This document shows, in pieces, positions 62,012 through 64,000 of a stretch of DNA of 64,000 bases. The stretch is from Onchocerca volvulus (Eukaryota; Nematoda; Chromadorea; Rhabditida; Onchocercidae). Under the pieces are notes generated by a model. That model made no database searches and was not told the origin of the DNA. It saw only the letters and a list, made by a program, of their open reading frames with translations. The number at the start of each line of letters is the position of its first letter. The stretch's first letter is position 1. The stretch is from assembly GCA_000499405.2 (NCBI GenBank), contig HG738137.1:26403832-26467831 (forward strand), in the 5' to 3' direction. The position numbers and the translations under genes were made by a program.

Positions 62012-62927
62012 TAATTCCAGGCTTTTTTGTAACTTTCTTCGACCTTATGCTATGCGAATTTCTGAACATCAAGAAAATGATGAAAATAAATTTCTCTCAA
62101 GTTGCTGTCAATTTTTCTATTTAATAAGTTGACATACTTTATCAGCACCTTTTTTTTTTTTTTTTAGTTTTATTTCAATAGTAAAATGACAGAGGTTATA
62201 GTTCAGCACTTCACTCGTAAAATTACTGTTGCCAGTTGCATGCATCTTCCATCTTGCATTATTCATTATATGCAAAAGTAAGGCTTATTATCCTCTATTA
62301 GTTCATAATTTACATTGAAAATCTTCGTTCAGATACAGTTTTACTATTGTAAATCAGAAGATACCAGAATGACGCAAAATCTATTTGCTCGCAAGAGCAG
62401 CGAAATGCTCTTGACCGTAAGCTTTGCGACCAATTGTCACGCTTTCTTTTTTACATTCAATTCCAGTGTCAAAATATCACTCACATATATCCATTTACTT
62501 ATATTCAGAAATCATGAAATGCTTCTTAGAAGTTGCAATCCCATTGGGAATCCATTTTAGAATATTTCTGATCCAAATGTTACTATTTCAACAGAACAAT
62601 TTTAAAGTTCCGAAAATTTTCTAAATAGATACACCGAATAAATCAGCGTTTTAATTGTTAGATGAAAAAAGAGATGGAAAAATAGGAAGATAAAACAATG
62701 AAAGCACAACAAATTTACTTATTTCTTCATTATTTTTAAATTAATTTCCACTTAAATGATATGATAAGATATTTGTTTCAAATATTCATTAGGAGATATG
62801 AAATGAGAATGAAGTGCAAATTAGTAAGTAATGATTATACAATTAATGATAAATGATTACTTTCAATCTTATCACACTGTTAAAATAAACAGCCATGAAA
62901 TGATGATGATAGCTATCATATCGTCGA

Positions 62928-64000
62928 TCATAAATACATTAGATCATCATAGGATTGTATGGTAATTGTTAGAGTACCAATTGGCTCATTATCAGTAACA
63001 ATATCATATTCCAATGATTTCGTATCATTATCAATATTTTCCACAATATGTACTGCGCCCAAAGTTCGATCACGCATTGTCCTGCCTTCCACTAATTCTA
63101 GTAAAAATTTTTGATTCATATCTCTCCTAAAATTATTGTAAAATTATTGTAATTACAAAATAGAATATTTATTCAAATTATTTATACAATATTTTAAAAG
63201 CGAACATGAATTGAATAAATCTTTGAATTTCCAATCAATATTTATTGATAAATAATTGTAAGCTGATAAGAATGAAAGTTATGAGAATGTTTCTAAATTA
63301 ATCGTTCATGTAGAATTGCTATAATTTAATTATCCGAATAATATGCAAATTTTTTTCCTCCATAAAAAAGGAAAATTCATTCTCTAATTCACTAAATTGG
63401 ATAGTATTGAAAGCGAAACCTATAAAAAATGAAGCATTGATTCCAGGAGACTTCGACGCCTTCAACTGTTCTCGTTCGTACTACTTCTTTATCACAATTG
63501 ATAACAATATATGTACGTATTGCTGTAAAACTGATGAAAAAAAAAAAGGAATCCCATGATAGAGGTAAATTAATTTACTTCATCCTTGATATATTACTGT
63601 AAATTTGCGACAAATAATATAAAGCAGAAAATATTGTAATTGGCAAAGTTGAAAATCGTCGTCATATGACAATAAATAGAATAAAAAATTGAATGAAAAA
63701 AAAAAAAAAGGAATCATATGATGCAAAAAAATATATAAATTTCTGGATTGCTAATTGAAAAATTCTTCGATTTATAAATCTCAACAAAAATTGAATCATT
63801 AATATAAAATTGATTCAAATAAATTTAAGCGATGATTTTTGACAAATTGAAATATTCCTCTTATTTTTTTGAAACATGATTAATTTTTGATTTTGTTCAA
63901 AAATTAACAAACTAAAACCTTCATTTTTGACATTCAATTTTGCGCCATTAACAGTAATTCGAACAAGGGAGTTGATTTTTTTCCACGGACATAATGTTCG
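62928..64000 (-). CDS. 3' end of a gene whose product ends in a C2 domain (5' end outside window)
   Basis: Three exons in phase: 63919-64000 (open at the window edge), 63420-63522 and 62928-63126. Together they give about 120 residues ending in TGA. The pattern is a C2 beta-sandwich: LVRITVNGAKLNV for strand 1, RTYIVINCDKEVVRTRTV for the TYVxI...KTRT region, VSWNQCFIFYR for the xWNExFxF strand, then LLELVEGRTMRDRTLGAVHI for the LxxxVxDxD..DxxLG region. The aspartates that normally bind calcium are largely missing, so calcium-independent lipid or protein binding is more likely. A tail of about 40 residues, ending SYDDLMYL, completes the domain. The parent protein cannot be named from this fragment. 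Confidence 0.75.

Larger units (their letters stand above)
56762..62927. other. Gene-poor 6.2 kb intergenic region
   Basis: It holds the 5' flank of the receptor gene and the 3' flank of the C2-domain gene. Composition is AT-rich with long runs of simple sequence. Two open stretches on the minus strand are longer than most, 57278-57523 and 58613-58972; only the first looks at all coding and is listed separately. A GA microsatellite lies near 62000. Confidence 0.45.

Noticed and set aside
1..64000. CRISPR arrays, rRNA, prophage or bacterial operons
   Set aside because: No spaced direct repeats, rRNA-like blocks or ribosome-binding-site-led operons are present; the gene structure is eukaryotic throughout.

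Overview
This window is eukaryotic nuclear DNA, roughly 30% GC by eye, with intron-rich genes and many homopolymer A/T tracts. The splice acceptors are of the nematode type (tttttcag, atttatag). Several genes have an acceptor-like site a few bases before the start codon with no visible upstream exon, as expected for spliced-leader trans-splicing. The proteins look like divergent nematode orthologues, and the composition and gene structure fit a spirurid or filarial nematode. Species placement is inference; no search could be run. All exon borders were read by eye from conserved protein blocks, splice consensus and codon phase, so single borders may be a few bases off.

Layout, left to right. 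(1) A plus-strand gene of unknown function enters from the left edge and ends at 1274. (2) A minus-strand gene of about 37 small exons (20848 to 1527) encodes Integrator subunit 1, about 1956 aa. (3) Divergent from it, a plus-strand gene (21378-26096) encodes an unrecognised membrane protein of about 470 aa with a long basic, polar tail. (4) Prefoldin subunit 6 (pfd-6) lies on the minus strand (29272-27578). (5) The CtIP/Sae2/COM-1 DNA-end-resection factor lies on the minus strand (about 32434-30559). (6) Head to head with com-1, a plus-strand gene of at least 16 exons (32886-43443) encodes Integrator subunit 2, about 1032 aa. (7) A possible small secreted protein on the plus strand converges with an intronless ELO fatty-acid elongase on the minus strand, with 12 bp between their stop codons. 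(8) A minus-strand gene of 8 exons (56761-48439) encodes a single-pass receptor-like protein: signal peptide, a duplicated cysteine module, one thrombospondin type-1 repeat, a CUB-like domain, a short membrane segment and a cytoplasmic tail. (9) A 6 kb gene-poor stretch follows. (10) The 3' end of a minus-strand gene whose product ends in a C2 domain enters from the right edge.

The most notable point is linkage: the genes for two subunits of the Integrator backbone module, INTS1 and INTS2, start only 12 kb apart on opposite strands, and INTS2 shares a short intergenic promoter region with the DNA-repair gene com-1. The INTS2 coding sequence ends exactly where a decayed copy of part of its own last exon begins. 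No CRISPR array, tRNA, rRNA or intact transposon was found.
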